A stretch of 64,000 nucleotides of DNA. Source: Sodalis ligni. Lineage in GTDB: Bacteria > Pseudomonadota > Gammaproteobacteria > Enterobacterales > Enterobacteriaceae. The notes under the pieces were generated by a model. The model was not told where the DNA came from and did not search any database. It worked only from the letters and a program-made list of their open reading frames with translations. The stretch covers positions 3,596,337 through 3,660,336 of the forward strand of contig NZ_CP075169.1 in NCBI RefSeq assembly GCF_016865525.2, written 5' to 3'. A program made the translations under genes and the position numbers. Positions 9,438-20,196 of this stretch are shown piece after piece (positions within the stretch are counted from its first letter, which is position 1; each line of letters opens with the position of its first letter).

Positions 9438-12400
9438 ATGCAAATTAAACATTCAGTTGATCAATTAGGGCACGCGCTAAGAAGGTCAACTTCAGAGATA
9501 GATAGGCAATCGCCTAATTATGAAGTAAATTCAGCGAATGCACGGCTTTTCATGCTCGCGCGCAAACGCGCCTGTGCTTTCCTTGATGAGGACATTAATT
9601 ATAGCGAGCTTTTATTCGAGCCTTCACGACATATAGATCTATTTAAAGATTGCCAATCGGTGATCGATTATGTAGAAACAGCCTGCAAAATATACGGAGC
9701 GAGGGCGGCATTCGGTTACCGAAAAGTTGATACGAGCTGTCATCCCCAAGAATTGATGATAAATACACTTGGCTGACTTATAATGAATTTTGGAACTGTA
9801 TTGTCCGATTGGCTCGCAGACTCAGCAAACTGGATTTGGTTCGCAGCGGGGCCATGGTGGGCTTCCTGGGACCAACTGGGCTTGATTACGTTATTGCTGA
9901 ATACGCCTGCACTTACATTGGAGCAGCTATAGTTCCCTTACCAGCGAATATACCGAGTGGCGATATCGCTAAAATAGCAGGCAAAGCTGGAATCGAAACA
10001 GTTTTTACCTCTGTTTCCTGCATCGATCTCTTGGTCAACGCAACTAGGCAAAACTGGCATATATCAACAATTATCCTTATAGGGGATGCATCAGTCAGGG
10101 ACATTGAAGATATTCGATCAACCCAGATAAGGGAAACTATTGGTACTCAAGATGGCCCCTTGATAACGGATCTTCGTCAGCTGGAAAATGACAGTACAGC
10201 CAATGAGCATAGCTGGCAGCGAAATAGTGCCGCTGAGGACTCGTTGCGTCTTATACTTTATACTTCGGGAAGCACAGGACTGCCGAAAGGCGTCATGTTC
10301 ACTGAATATGCGCTAAGGGAATACTGGAAAAAAGCGCTGACAGAAAATAGAGGCGGAGACCCCGAGCTCTTACATCCCATGCCCCAAGTTGATGTGGGCG
10401 TCAGTTACATGCCTCAAAATCACTTGATGGGTCAGTTAAACGTGATTGAATCGATTGTTCGGGGTGGACGTCTGCACTTTACCACGTTTGGGGATATGTC
10501 TTCTCTCCTGGAGGATATTTGTCTCGCTCGCCCAACCACGTTGACACTGGTTCCTAGAGTTGCACAGGCCATTTATCATGCTTATCAATCAGGATTTGCG
10601 CAACAACTCCGTGATACTTGCAGAGACCGTACCGAAATTGAAGAAACTTTGCGTTATGGTTTGCTTGGCGACCGCCTTATGTTCATGCGGACGGGCACAG
10701 CCCCTACGGGTGAAGAAGTAACATCTTTTCTTCAGAGAGCCTTCGAAGTTCCTGTCTATGACATGTATGGTAGCACTGAAGCTGGATACGTGTCGTTTGA
10801 AAACAGGCTTACAAGCAGCGTAGTCACCGATCATCGACTCGTGGACGTGCCTGAACTGGGATATTTGACGAGCGACACCCCCTTTCCCCGAGGCGAACTT
10901 AGAATTAAGACGACCTTCGCAACAGCGGGTTACTTGCATGATAAACAGGCTACCCTCGAACTATTCGATGAAGACGAATTCATCCGCACAGGTGATATTT
11001 TCGAACAACGCCCCAACGGCGAATTCCTTTGGATAGACCGGTGCAGCAATATAGTGAAGCTGGCTCAGGGAGAATTCGTGAGCCTGTGGCGTCTGGAAAG
11101 CCTGTATGTAGATGAAAGCGAGATAGTAGCCCAACTCTATTTGTATGCGGACAGCCGTCAGGATCATATCATAGGAATCGTTGTCCCCTCCGCTGTATTT
11201 ATGAATGAACATTCTCCAGAGACAGGAGAAATGGCGAACGAAAATATAATACGTGACCGTTTACTTGCGGAATTCCAGCGGATAGCGAAACAAAACAATC
11301 TTAAGGCTTATGAAATCCCACGTGATGTATTAATTGAGACTACGCCCTTTTCTAGGAAAATGGCCTGCTGACTGATAGTTCTAAACCAGCTCGCCTACGG
11401 CTTAAAGAAAAATATGGACACGCTCTAGCTCAGCTATATGAACGAAATGTCCAAGATAAAAGCCAATTTCAGCAGCTTACCAATTCTAAAACGACAACCC
11501 TACCAGATAAAATTATCTACGCGCTGAAGGCTACACTTGGTCATAATGTTGCACTCGAATCAAATATTCGAGCATTTAGGGATTTAGGGGCGATTCTCTA
11601 ACAGCTGTCGAATTTACTCTGGCATTAAAAGAAGGCACAGGAATTGAGGTGCCGATTTCTCTCATCCTTGATCCATCTATCGATATCTTAGAAGATGTGA
11701 CCGCCTTCATTCAGAGAGCCTTGGAAATCAAATCTAACGGGCTTGCGACAGATGCAGTAAACACCCTCGTCAAACCTGAACTGGGGCAATTGCGACCTTC
11801 CGTATTTTTGGTGAAACGACAGCCGGAGATTTGCTCCGACCGGTTATTAGCAGTTCACCACCAAACATTCTCTTTTAACTGGTGCGACTGGTTTTCTTGG
11901 CCGCAATCTTGTTTACGACATTATGTCCAATCTTCCGAGCAATGGTTTTTATATTGCTTAGTGAGAGCAAAACACATGCTACCGCTAAAAAGACTGTTAG
12001 ATGGCTTCGTTGAGACCGACCCGCGACGAGGCTTTATATCTTCCATGTTGTCGCAACAAAAGCTTATACCTCTTGCTGGCGACCTTACGAAGCCTTACCT
12101 AGGGCTCGATGAAACTCTGTGGGGAAAATTATCAGGGCAGGTTGATGCTATCGTACACAACGGCGCTCTAGTCAATCATGTTTTTCATATGCTCAGCTCT
12201 ATTCTCCAAATGTCGGCGGGACCGTGGAGGTTTCCAGACTAGCTATTACCAAACGCGTTAAGCCGATACACTTTATTTCAACTATTGCAACGGGTTTATC
12301 CTCGACAGAAATAAACCCTATTATGAATATGAAGATGCGCTTACTCTTTGCGAATCTTACCCAGAGGATAGAGGAATCTCGGGCTATGCAGCAAGCAAAT

Positions 12401-13022
12401 GGGCAGCCGAAGTTTTACTCGGGCAAATAAGCGCTAATTATAAAGTACCATTAAACATTTTCCGGTGTGGGCTACTTTTACCGCACACACAAGTACAAAG
12501 TGATATAAATGATGTCGACACGCTTTTCCGTCTTCTTAAGAGCATTCTCACCGTTAAGGTCGCCCTATTTCATTCAGCGCCGCCGGCAACGAATTAGAAG
12601 TTAGTGGCGTCCCTGTTGATGTCGCCTCGAACGCTATTACCGATATTATTTTCAATTCAGGTTCGGAGTTCACGACCTACCACGTTACGAGTAGAAAAGG
12701 ACAGGGTTTATTCCTCAACCATTTAATTGATCTACTCACGGAACTACATCCTTCAATTCTGCGTGTCGACGACCTGAAGACCTGGATTAGCCAGCTTAAA
12801 CAGAAATTGGCTCATTTGGATGACATCAAGAAAGCCTCTTCTCTTTATCCTCTTATTAACCATTTGAAGGAAGAGCTATCTGAGTCTGGGGAGGTGGATA
12901 TGTCTCGTTTCGATATTGCACGGCGCAAATGGTCTAATAGCGCTGGGAAACTCGATTTAGAAGGCCTGGAAATCGATAAATATTACATGAAAATTGTTAA
13001 AAGTGTTCAGCCAATAAACTGA
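9438..13022 (+). pseudogene. Carboxylic acid reductase (adenylation, carrier and thioester-reductase domains), multiply frameshifted
   Basis: Reading across frames gives one protein of about 1,190 residues with the order of carboxylic acid reductases. The adenylation domain runs from 9438 to about 11400 (A3 LYTSGSTGLPKGVMF, A5 MYGSTEAGYV, A7 RTGDIF). A carrier domain lies near 11570-11610 (DLGGDSLTAVEF when one G is added). An NADPH-dependent reductase domain runs from about 11860 to 13022 (LLTGATGFLGRNLV Rossmann loop; GYAASKWAAE with the YxxxK pair). At least eight one-base shifts occur, for example near 9757, 11355, 11587, 11870, 11960, 12190, 12330 and 12570. CARs reduce aryl or fatty acids to aldehydes using ATP and NADPH. 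A GGAG site precedes the start. Confidence 0.8.
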
Positions 13023-13079
13023 TTAAGTGAATCATCTCCAGATTCTATTGCTAACTTCAATCGTAAGAGGCAATCACCA

Positions 13080-14448
13080 TGAAAACTAATCAACTTTTAT
13101 ATCTGAACCGCTGCCCGGTATGTGGACCGTTGACTCCTGGCAGCGGGCAACCATAGCACAAGATGTTCAATACGACGATAACGAAGATTTACATCGTGTG
13201 CTGGCTCGTTTGCACACGCTTCCACCATTGATTTCTCCTCATGAGATTACGAAACTCCAGGCTGAACTTTCAGAAGCTCAAGAGGGCCGCTCATTCGTGT
13301 TGCAAGCGGGCGATTGCGCTGAACGATTTAAAGACTGCACTCCTGAAATTATAGTCAAGCAGGTATGTACACTCATGAGGATGCAAAGCGTATTGGCTCA
13401 TGACTTGAAGCTCCCCATTGTCTGCATTGGCAGAATTGCAGGACAATATGCAAAGCCACGTAGCGAGCCTTTCGAATCTCGCGATGGCATTACCCTACCC
13501 TCATTCCGCGGAGATATTATAAATAGCTTAGAGTTCTCATCTGAGGCACGCCGTTATGACCCGGCTCGCTTATTTGAGGCATACGCTCACTCCGCATTTA
13601 CGCTTAATATGGTCAGAAATCTATTGGATGAAGGATTGCCCGATATAGATAAACCTGACACTTGGAATCTGGCGGGCATGGAAAACGACTATAACACAAA
13701 AGGATACCATCACTTTGCTTCCAGGGCTTTAGATTCAGCGCGACCCGCCTCGGCATTTTCAATTAATAAACACAGAAATTATGGACTCTGCTATACCTCC
13801 CATGAGGCGCTGCACTTACATTATGAGCAGGCATTAACACGCGCTATGCCGGATGATAAGTGGACAAATTTGGGAACGCATTTCCCTTGGCTTGGTCTGC
13901 GTACCGGGATGCCCGAAGGGGCCCATATGGAGTACCTCCGTGGAATATCCAATCCAATTGCGGTAAAAGTTGGTCCTAATACTACAGCGGCACAGTTGCT
14001 ATATACAATCGACATTCTCAATCCGTCAAACTCCTCTGGAAAACTTTGTTTAATTACGAGAATGGGCAAAAGCCATATTGCTAGGAAACTTCCGCCATTA
14101 CTCGATGCAATTAAGCGAGAGGGGCGCCATGTGCTTTGGATGGTTGATCCTATGCATGGCAATACTGAAAACACCGCCTCTGGCTACAAGACGCGACAAT
14201 TCAATCGGATATGTTCCGAAATCGAGATAGCCATCGATCTTCATCAGACGGCAGGAACACGACTTGGAGGAGTTCACCTTGAAATATCCGGGGAGGACGT
14301 TACCGAGTGTCTTGGTGGCGCGATCGGTCTCTGTGAGTCTGATCTTCCCTCGTACTATAGGAGCGCTGTGGATCCGAGGCTCAATGCCTCCCAGGCTGTA
14401 GAAATGGCATTCTTTCTAGCTAGCAGAATGCGACAGGAAACCCGATAG
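13080..14448 (+). pseudogene. Class II 3-deoxy-D-arabino-heptulosonate 7-phosphate (DAHP) synthase, one early frameshift
   Basis: It condenses phosphoenolpyruvate with erythrose-4-phosphate, the first shikimate-pathway step. Family signatures are LQAGDCAERF, GRIAGQYAKPRS, WLGLRTG, MGKSHIARKLPPLL, WMVDPMHGNT (metal-binding His) and HLEISGEDVTECLGG. The ATG at 13080 has an AAGAGG site, but its frame breaks at the CCCGG run near 13117. Adding one G gives NRCPGMWTVDSWQ and joins the 442-residue frame that otherwise starts at 13120. Class II DAHP synthases of secondary metabolism (PhzC type) are usually free of tyrosine/phenylalanine feedback. Enterobacteria normally use class I enzymes (AroF/G/H), so this one is cluster-specific and suggests an aromatic precursor. 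Confidence 0.88.
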
Positions 14449-14477
14449 AACTCAAAACGTCGATGGAGGGGCCTTAA

Positions 14478-15240
14478 ATGGGTAAAAATTTTCTCGCAGT
14501 AACGCGTGCGCAATAGTTACAGGTGCATCAAGCGGCATTGGATATGCCATTGCTAAACGTCTGCATGATGACGGTTTCAAGCTGGCAATCGTATCGCGAA
14601 GCGCTGAGCGGATCGAAAAAGCTGCAGGTGAAATCGGCCAAGATGTACTTTGGTCGGCCGTTGATCTCAGCCATAAGGAGAAAGCTTTTGAAGCAATTCA
14701 GTCATTGGCGCAGAAAATGGGTAAAATTCGACTTTTGGTCAACAATGTAGGATCAATCCAAAGCGTGAGTGTCGATAGTCCCTTTGCTCAGGCTATCGAG
14801 AATTGGGATGCAGTGCTCATAGCCAACCTGACTAGCGCATTCATCGTATCGCTTGCTGCCTTGCCTTATATAGAATCCCCTGGAGGACGCATAATCAATA
14901 TAAGTTCCATCGCTGGATTGGCTGGAAGTAGCCGACCTGGAGGGCTTGCGTATTCAGCGGCAAAAGCTGGAGTCTTGGGATTTACACGTTGCCTGGCCCG
15001 TGAACTTGGTAGTAAAGGAATAACTGTAAACGCGATCGCACCAGGACTAATTGCCAATACCGATCTTTTGGTGGACCTTTAGACCCGAAAAGACAACGCG
15101 AGGTAGTAAATGAGACCGTCTTAAGACGAGTTGGAGTTCCTGAAGACATCGCGGGAACAGTAGCATGGCTCGCTTCTGCCGACGCTTCCTTCGTTACAGG
15201 TGCAACAATATCTGTCAACGGTGGTTGGCATATCGCCTAG
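14478..15240 (+). pseudogene. Short-chain dehydrogenase/reductase, frameshifted
   Basis: Classical SDR features are spread over several frames: cofactor loop VTGASSGIGYA, the NNVG motif (NNAG type), the catalytic Ser region INISSIAGLAG, YSAAK (YxxxK) and the C-terminal SFVTGATISVNGGW. The ATG at 14478 follows a GGAGGGG site. Shifts lie near 14510, 14700 and 15080, and the reconstructed length of about 253 residues is normal. It resembles FabG/DhbA-type oxidoreductases that reduce a ketone or oxidise a dihydro-diol with NAD(P)H. It is the last recognisable gene of the cluster. Confidence 0.75.
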
Positions 15241-16209
15241 TTTTAAATGCATGGCTTTCAAAAACACAGCATATAGGACGTCAATGGTATGTCATGGTTT
15301 CAAATTTATTTATTGGGGCGAGATGTATGATTTTGGTCATTTCATCGTGTAGACAAGCGGTCTTTTATCTTGTCGTGATTTTGATCGTAATTGATGAAAT
15401 GATATGTGGACTATTTTACCAAACACAGGCTTTGAAAATTTAGGAAAGGCACAACTCAGTTGCGATGATAATACAGACGTTTGTCTGAAGAGCTGCTTAG
15501 GAGATGGCATCTATTTTTGGCGTTTTGCTAATTGCCTAGGGTCTTGGCTTTGTGCCCTTTCTTTTAAGAACGTTAGAATGCGCGGTAGCGGCATGGAGAG
15601 CGAAATTATCAATTTCTTTTAGATGCCCACTAATCAGGATTGAAACAAAAATTATTCTTCATGAATTCTATAAGAACTGGATAAGAATTTTTGTTCGTAA
15701 TATTTTCAAGCATCAGAGTAGTTACGTATTTAGCCGAGTTTGAATGGCTCTTTCTGATGAACGGCCAGTCATACGGAAGAGCCATTTTTCTTCTGTACGC
15801 TTCTCAGATATAAAATAATTTATGAACACGTCAACTATTGGATAAATTTAAATATCTCATTTCTCAAACCAGACACATATTCATCTATAAGAATACACAC
15901 CTTCTTTCTGACCACTTTCAGGAAGGAACTCGCATGCCTTTATAAATTTAAGGAATGCGTTTTATAGAACACAATAACCTGTTATGGAAAAGGAGATAGT
16001 TCATGCTAAAGACAACAACACCTTAAACATCACAACTAAAAACCTGACTGGATTACTATTAGAGAAGCTGTTAAGGTAGTGAAAAATTAACGACAACAAA
16101 AATTAAAAATAGCGAAATTTATCGTCATGCTTTATATGGAAACATTCTCTTATCTATTTATTTCCAGTCTCCTATTATATTACGAAAAGTTCAAACGTCA
16201 GGTCATAAA
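15241..16209 (+). other. Gene-poor region after the biosynthetic cluster
   Basis: No convincing gene. Short hydrophobic stretches between 15300 and 15640 (for example ALSFKNVRMRGSG) could be a broken membrane-protein gene, but no family is recognisable. A GGAG site and ATG near 16003 open only a seven-codon frame. The AT-rich part from 15790 to 16200 looks non-coding. Confidence 0.4.
15744..15789 (+). terminator. Probable terminator downstream of the biosynthetic cluster
   Basis: ATGGCTCTTTC pairs with GAAGAGCCAT over a 21-base loop and is followed by TTTTC. The long loop makes it weaker than a typical terminator. Confidence 0.5.
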
Positions 16210-16925
16210 GTGAAACTCAGGCCGACAGAAAGCTCACTAATTAACCGACTATGCCAACTGGACAAAAACTGTTTTCTTTGTGGGAGGAATCTAGTCATTA
16301 GTACCCAAGGTCAATACATTTTCCCCGCACAAAGGGTTATGGACACGACATCGGCCGGATACGAATATGTCCAGGCACAACGCTTACTGGCTCGCACTCG
16401 GCGCATTCCATCCCCCGTAACTGGAGCAAAAAATACCAATTATGGTATTACTGTCAGTCTCTACGGGGAGATATTTCAGATATTTGAGAAAATCACATGG
16501 CGGGAAAGGATAAAACAACAAATCATGCGACTGCCGGAAAATATTGCACCAGATATTGATGAACAAATTTCAGACCAAAGAATAAAAAAGTACGATCACA
16601 AAGGATGTTTTCCGCTTCATGACTTACCGCAGGACGCCTGTTTTGTCATCCGTTATGCGGAACTTGAAAAGTTAATCGACATATTGGTTAAAAAAAAACG
16701 CTCCCATCCTCCTCAACACGGATATCCACGCCATTATCTCGCCTGTTCTGGCTTGCCTGCAAACATAATGAGACTATCAGCCCATTAATCAGACAGCCTT
16801 ATAAGCTGCTTTCTATTTTCGAGCAATGGGCATCAGAAGAGGGGATTACCGACCGGCTGAGTGGCGATACACTGAAAACTGCGCTCAAACGCGGCTCCCC
16901 CACATTCACTTCAACATCAGCATGA
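16210..16925 (+). pseudogene. ICE-backbone hypothetical protein, frameshifted
   Basis: I do not recognise this family. The first frame (192 residues, to 16788) has a zinc-ligand-like CFLC pair near residue 22 and a basic middle. One added base near 16765 continues it as ETISPLIRQPYKLLSIFEQW to a stop at 16925, about 237 residues. It lies just upstream of an AlpA regulator gene in the conserved island-maintenance block, so an accessory backbone role is likely. There is no evidence for a specific function. Confidence 0.45.
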
Positions 16926-17067
16926 TTTTGGCAGTCATACATCTATCTGAAAGTCCGTATTAAGGATTATGAAACCCGTAATACGGGCTCATCCACTTCT
17001 CCTCCGACCTCCTCTGTGTTGTCGTGTTATCTCCAGGCATAACCCATTTCTGCCACAGGAGATAACC

Positions 17068-17253
17068 GTGACATCCCATCAGTTATTACGTCTGAAACAA
17101 GTTGAAGACAAAACCGGTCTGAAGCGCTCGCAAATCTATCTGTATATGAAAATCGGCAGTTTCCCGCGCTCAATTAAGATTGGCCCGGCCAGCGTGGCAT
17201 GGCTCGAATCTGAAATTGATGAATGGATTAACTTGAAATTAACCAACCGCTGA
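17068..17253 (+). CDS. AlpA-family transcriptional regulator
   Basis: A 61-residue protein from a GTG start behind an AGGAGA site. Its MerR-like winged helix reads LRLKQVEDKTGLKRSQIYLY, MKIGSFPRSIKIG and WLESEIDEWI, the standard AlpA sequence. AlpA proteins of P4-like islands activate integrase/excision genes. The frame is open upstream to 16969, but that extension has no ribosome-binding site and would precede the conserved domain. Confidence 0.9.
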   Translation: MTSHQLLRLKQVEDKTGLKRSQIYLYMKIGSFPRSIKIGPASVAWLESEIDEWINLKLTNR

Positions 17254-17275
17254 AACCGTTTGAGAGAGAATGATT

Positions 17276-17416
17276 ATGAAAGGTAATCACTGCACGCTTT
17301 TGCCTGTCAGCCCGAACCAGAGAATGATTTTTGAATTCAGTTCCGGAATCATCTGTGATCCTAATGACGATGAAATCAGAACATCAATTAAAACCGTGGG
17401 TTTGGTTATTTCCTGA
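17276..17416 (+). CDS. Small ICE-backbone protein of unknown function
   Basis: A 46-codon frame starting ATGAAAGGTAATCAC behind GAGAGA, in line with the AlpA gene. It begins MKGNHCTLLPVSPNQRM and ends KTVGLVIS. Support is position, spacing and the ribosome-binding site only. Confidence 0.4.
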   Translation: MKGNHCTLLPVSPNQRMIFEFSSGIICDPNDDEIRTSIKTVGLVIS

Positions 17417-17497
17417 AAACATTTCTATGGTTTGGTGGATCTTATTTGATCCCCTGTTGCGCCGACTTCACGGAAAACAGCGGGGGGAGGCGTCATT

Positions 17498-18082
17498 ATG
17501 ATCCCATCACTGAATTACGCCGTATTAACCGACGCCCTGCATGCCCTTAAGGAAGGCAACATTCGCCACTGCGAAGCGCTGGGTTTCACTTTCGATGAAA
17601 TGAACGCCCTCAATCAGCTGTCCCTGGATGAACTGTTTATCATCAGCCGGGCATCAGCGCAATTTATGGCTGTCACTGTCCATCATGACGCTTTACACCA
17701 AATCCTGGCATTGTCGCGTCAGGAAGTTCAGCGCCAGCAACAGATTAACCGGGCCATGACGTTGGGCGGTTCGATTGCGCTACTGAACCAATATTTTGGC
17801 CTCACCTCCAATGAAGTCTGCATCCGTCGCCGGTTGCTGGGGATCATTATCCCTCATGGCCGGACGCCCATACCAGATGAAGAGACCGATGCCGAGATCT
17901 GGCGACGATGGCAGAAACGCCATCCGGGAAATATCGCATCGCTCAACGCGCTGGATGTCATGATGCAGGTAACCGAAGAATTGTCCTCACAAGGGAATGG
18001 TCCGTCCCTCACTGCCGTCTTGAACCGTATTACGCTTTGCGAAAAAGAAGCGTTGGACAGGAGGACATCGCATGCCGGATGA
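17498..18082 (+). CDS. DUF2857-family ICE protein
   Basis: An intact 194-residue cytoplasmic protein with the family's central region (QQINRAMTLGGSIALLNQYF, then SNEVCIRRRLLGI), found in conserved backbones of enterobacterial and pseudomonad genomic islands. The section around residues 85-130 resembles a DNA-binding helix-turn-helix and the family is often viewed as regulatory, but its role is not established. It overlaps the next gene by 11 bases. Confidence 0.7.
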   Translation: MIPSLNYAVLTDALHALKEGNIRHCEALGFTFDEMNALNQLSLDELFIISRASAQFMAVTVHHDALHQILALSRQEVQRQQQINRAMTLGGSIALLNQYFGLTSNEVCIRRRLLGIIIPHGRTPIPDEETDAEIWRRWQKRHPGNIASLNALDVMMQVTEELSSQGNGPSLTAVLNRITLCEKEALDRRTSHAG

Positions 18083-18281
18083 AATCGATCGCGATCAAGA
18101 ATTTAATGAACAGCGTCTGGAGGATATGATTGAACAGAACCGTTTCAAATCGACTGCAACGCCATCATTGTATTACTGTCGCCTGTGCGGTAAACCCATT
18201 CCCGATAAACGGCGTCAGACTTTGCCGGGCGTGACAACCTGTATTGAATGCCAGACAGCACTTGAACGCCGTCAACGCTGA
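18072..18281 (+). CDS. TraR/DksA C4-type zinc finger protein
   Basis: A 69-residue protein with the four cysteines of the family, CRLCGKPI and CIECQTALERR, separated by about 17 residues and preceded by an acidic helix. F-plasmid TraR and related short proteins bind RNA polymerase through the secondary channel, mimicking DksA with ppGpp. It is coupled to the DUF2857 gene. Its natural terminator seems to be at 19444, now separated from it by an IS630 element. Confidence 0.85.
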   Translation: MPDEIDRDQEFNEQRLEDMIEQNRFKSTATPSLYYCRLCGKPIPDKRRQTLPGVTTCIECQTALERRQR

Positions 18282-18295
18282 GAATACGACGCCTA

Positions 18296-19441
18296 AATAA
18301 CTGCGCCTAATAGTAGATCACCGAAGGGAACTCAATCCGGTTTGAGCGATCTGATCAATCGCCAAACATCACAAATCACCAACCGGACTGAGTTATGCCG
18401 ATCATAGCACCCATACCCAGAAATGAACGACGCCAGATGCAAAAAATTGTCCAGAAAACGGCAGATAAGAATCATGCCAGACGCCTTATCGCCATGTTGA
18501 TGTTGCACCGGGGTGAATCGCTGACTTGCGTTGCTAAAACCCTATGTGCCGCCCGTTCTTCCGTCGGACGCTGGATTAATTGGTTCACGTTATTTGGTAT
18601 TGAAGGCCTGAAAAGTCTACCACCGGGCCGTCAAAAAAAATGGCCTGTCGACGACATGCTGCGAATGCTCAATTTGCTTGTTCAGCGCTCCCCGCAAGAT
18701 TTTGGCTATCTGCGCTCACGCTGGAGTACCGAGATGTTAACGATTGAAATTAATAAGTTATTTAACTCTACGTTGCATCCTGGCTCACTTCGCCGTTGGT
18801 TGCCAGGAGCCGGCATTGTCTGGCGCAGAGCGGCTCCGACCTTGCATATTCGGGATCCTCACAGGGAAGAAAAGCTGGCTGCAATTGATGAGGCATTGGC
18901 AAAGAACAGTGCTGAACATCCCGTGTTTTACGAGGATGAAGTTGATATCGATCTCAACCCAAAAATCGGCGCGGACTGGCAGAAAAAAGGTCAGCAGAAA
19001 CGCATCCCTACGCCGGGTAAAATGAAAACATTACCTTGCAGGTGCGCTGCATGCTGGAACGGGCAGAGTGGATTACGTGAGTGGAACACGTAAAACTCAG
19101 GCTTGTTCATCGATATGCTATGCCAGCTGAGAAGCACGTATCGCAGCGCCAAAACGATCACCCTTATTGTCGATAATTACATCATTCACAAAAGTAAAAG
19201 ACATTGAAGTGGTTGAAGAAGAATCCAAAATTTATTCTTATTTATCAGCCGATTTACTCGCCATGGGTGAACAAAATAGAGCTCTTATGGTTAGCATTAC
19301 ACGAAACGGTGACCCGCAATCATCACTGTAAAACAATGTGGGAGTTACTAAAAATGTCAGACAATTTATGAAAACCGCATCACCTTTCCCAGGCAACAAA
19401 CCTGGACTAACAAAAGTGGAGCGGTAATAGGCGCAGTTATT
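18296..19441 (+). mobile_element. IS630-family insertion sequence with complete ends
   Basis: The two ends read CTAAATAACTGCGCCTA (18293-18309) and TAGGCGCAGTTATTTAG (19428-19444), exact reverse complements. A TA dinucleotide at each boundary fits the TA target duplication of IS630/Tc1 elements. Between the TA copies the element is about 1,146 bp and carries one transposase gene. Confidence 0.85.
18395..19427 (+). pseudogene. IS630-family transposase, frameshifted
   Basis: The N-terminal part (18395 to about 19020) has the helix-turn-helix domain (SSVGRWINWF) and the first DDE carboxylates (VFYEDEVDIDLNP). Adding A residues near 19021-19028 restores a frame reading HYLAGALHAGTGRVDYVSG. Later frames contain TITLIVDNYIIHKSK with the second Asp and LIYQPIYSPWVNKIELLW with the final Glu, ending at 19427. 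All catalytic residues of the DDE transposase are therefore recoverable. As written the gene needs at least three single-base corrections. Confidence 0.85.
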
Positions 19442-19443
19442 TA

Positions 19444-19478
19444 GCGTGCGGAGCGATATTCTTATCCGCACGCTTTTT
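19444..19478 (+). terminator. Strong terminator, probably of the AlpA-TraR operon
   Basis: GCGTGCGGA (19444-19452) pairs perfectly with TCCGCACGC (19465-19473) around a 12-base loop, followed by TTTTT. It lies immediately outside the right end of the IS630 element. Confidence 0.85.
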
Positions 19479-19871
19479 ATTATCTGCCTAAATCACTATG
19501 CCTGTTTTAATTGATTAAAATACAAATAAATCCGCCAGACTATTTCAGACACCCCTTCACTCAAGTATTAAATCAAATTCAAACACCGTTAATTCCCCAC
19601 TGTTTTCTTTTATTTTCCCGTTTGATTTTACTGTTACCCGCCTGAATCAGAAAGCGCACCCTGACCACGCCATCATTCGCTGGCAGGCCTTATGGACATT
19701 CATTCGCCCGGGCCGGGTATTCGCTCTTTAATAACATGGGTCGGGCTGTCACGTAACCACAATTCAGAGTGCCGCTGAATGTCCTCGCTGACCCGTTGAA
19801 ACCGGAATGCAGGATCGGGATGTGATCCATTTATTTAATCCACTGCTGTTTATTCATTCAAGGAAAATAAG
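19479..19871 (+). other. Non-coding stretch upstream of the conjugation operon
   Basis: No gene recognised. It probably holds the promoter of the transfer operon beginning at 19872, but I see no clear pair of promoter boxes. Confidence 0.3.
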
Positions 19872-20092
19872 ATGCGAAAACCCGTCTATCTCGCGTATGT
19901 CACCCAGGAAAGCCAGCCTGATCCGCAGGGTGAAAAACCACGTACTGGACGAAAGTCGGCGTGGCGTTCGCCCATAACGGCAAACCCGGTCTTAACATTG
20001 TGCTGACACCCGGTATTGCCGTCTCCGGCAAGCTGGTCCTCCTTGAGCCCAGAGACGATAACGATACCCCGCAGGAAATGCAGCCCGGCTAA
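19872..20092 (+). pseudogene. Small transfer-operon protein upstream of virB1, frameshifted
   Basis: It starts MRKPVYLAYVTQESQ behind an AAGGA site. One added base near 19941 joins it to YWTKVGVAFAHNGKPGLNIV and the frame stopping at 20092, about 73 residues. Similar small proteins precede virB1 in related elements. The function is unknown; the KVGVAFxHxxGxGLN pattern is seen in many small plasmid and ICE proteins. Confidence 0.5.
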
Positions 20093-20196
20093 CATCCGAA
20101 CAGGATCACCCCACATCCCTACGTTTTTCTTCCTTCACCCGGCATAGGACTTCAAATAGCTGTACGCATTGCCGGACTGACTTTACCGAGGCCACC

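Noticed and set aside
13080..14448. Phenazine operon suggested by the PhzC-like DAHP synthase
   Set aside because: No phzB, D, E, F or G relatives nearby; DAHP synthase alone does not indicate phenazines.
15165..15743. Several hydrophobic frames after the SDR gene
   Set aside because: No family, no good ribosome-binding sites; may be a broken membrane gene but not assignable.
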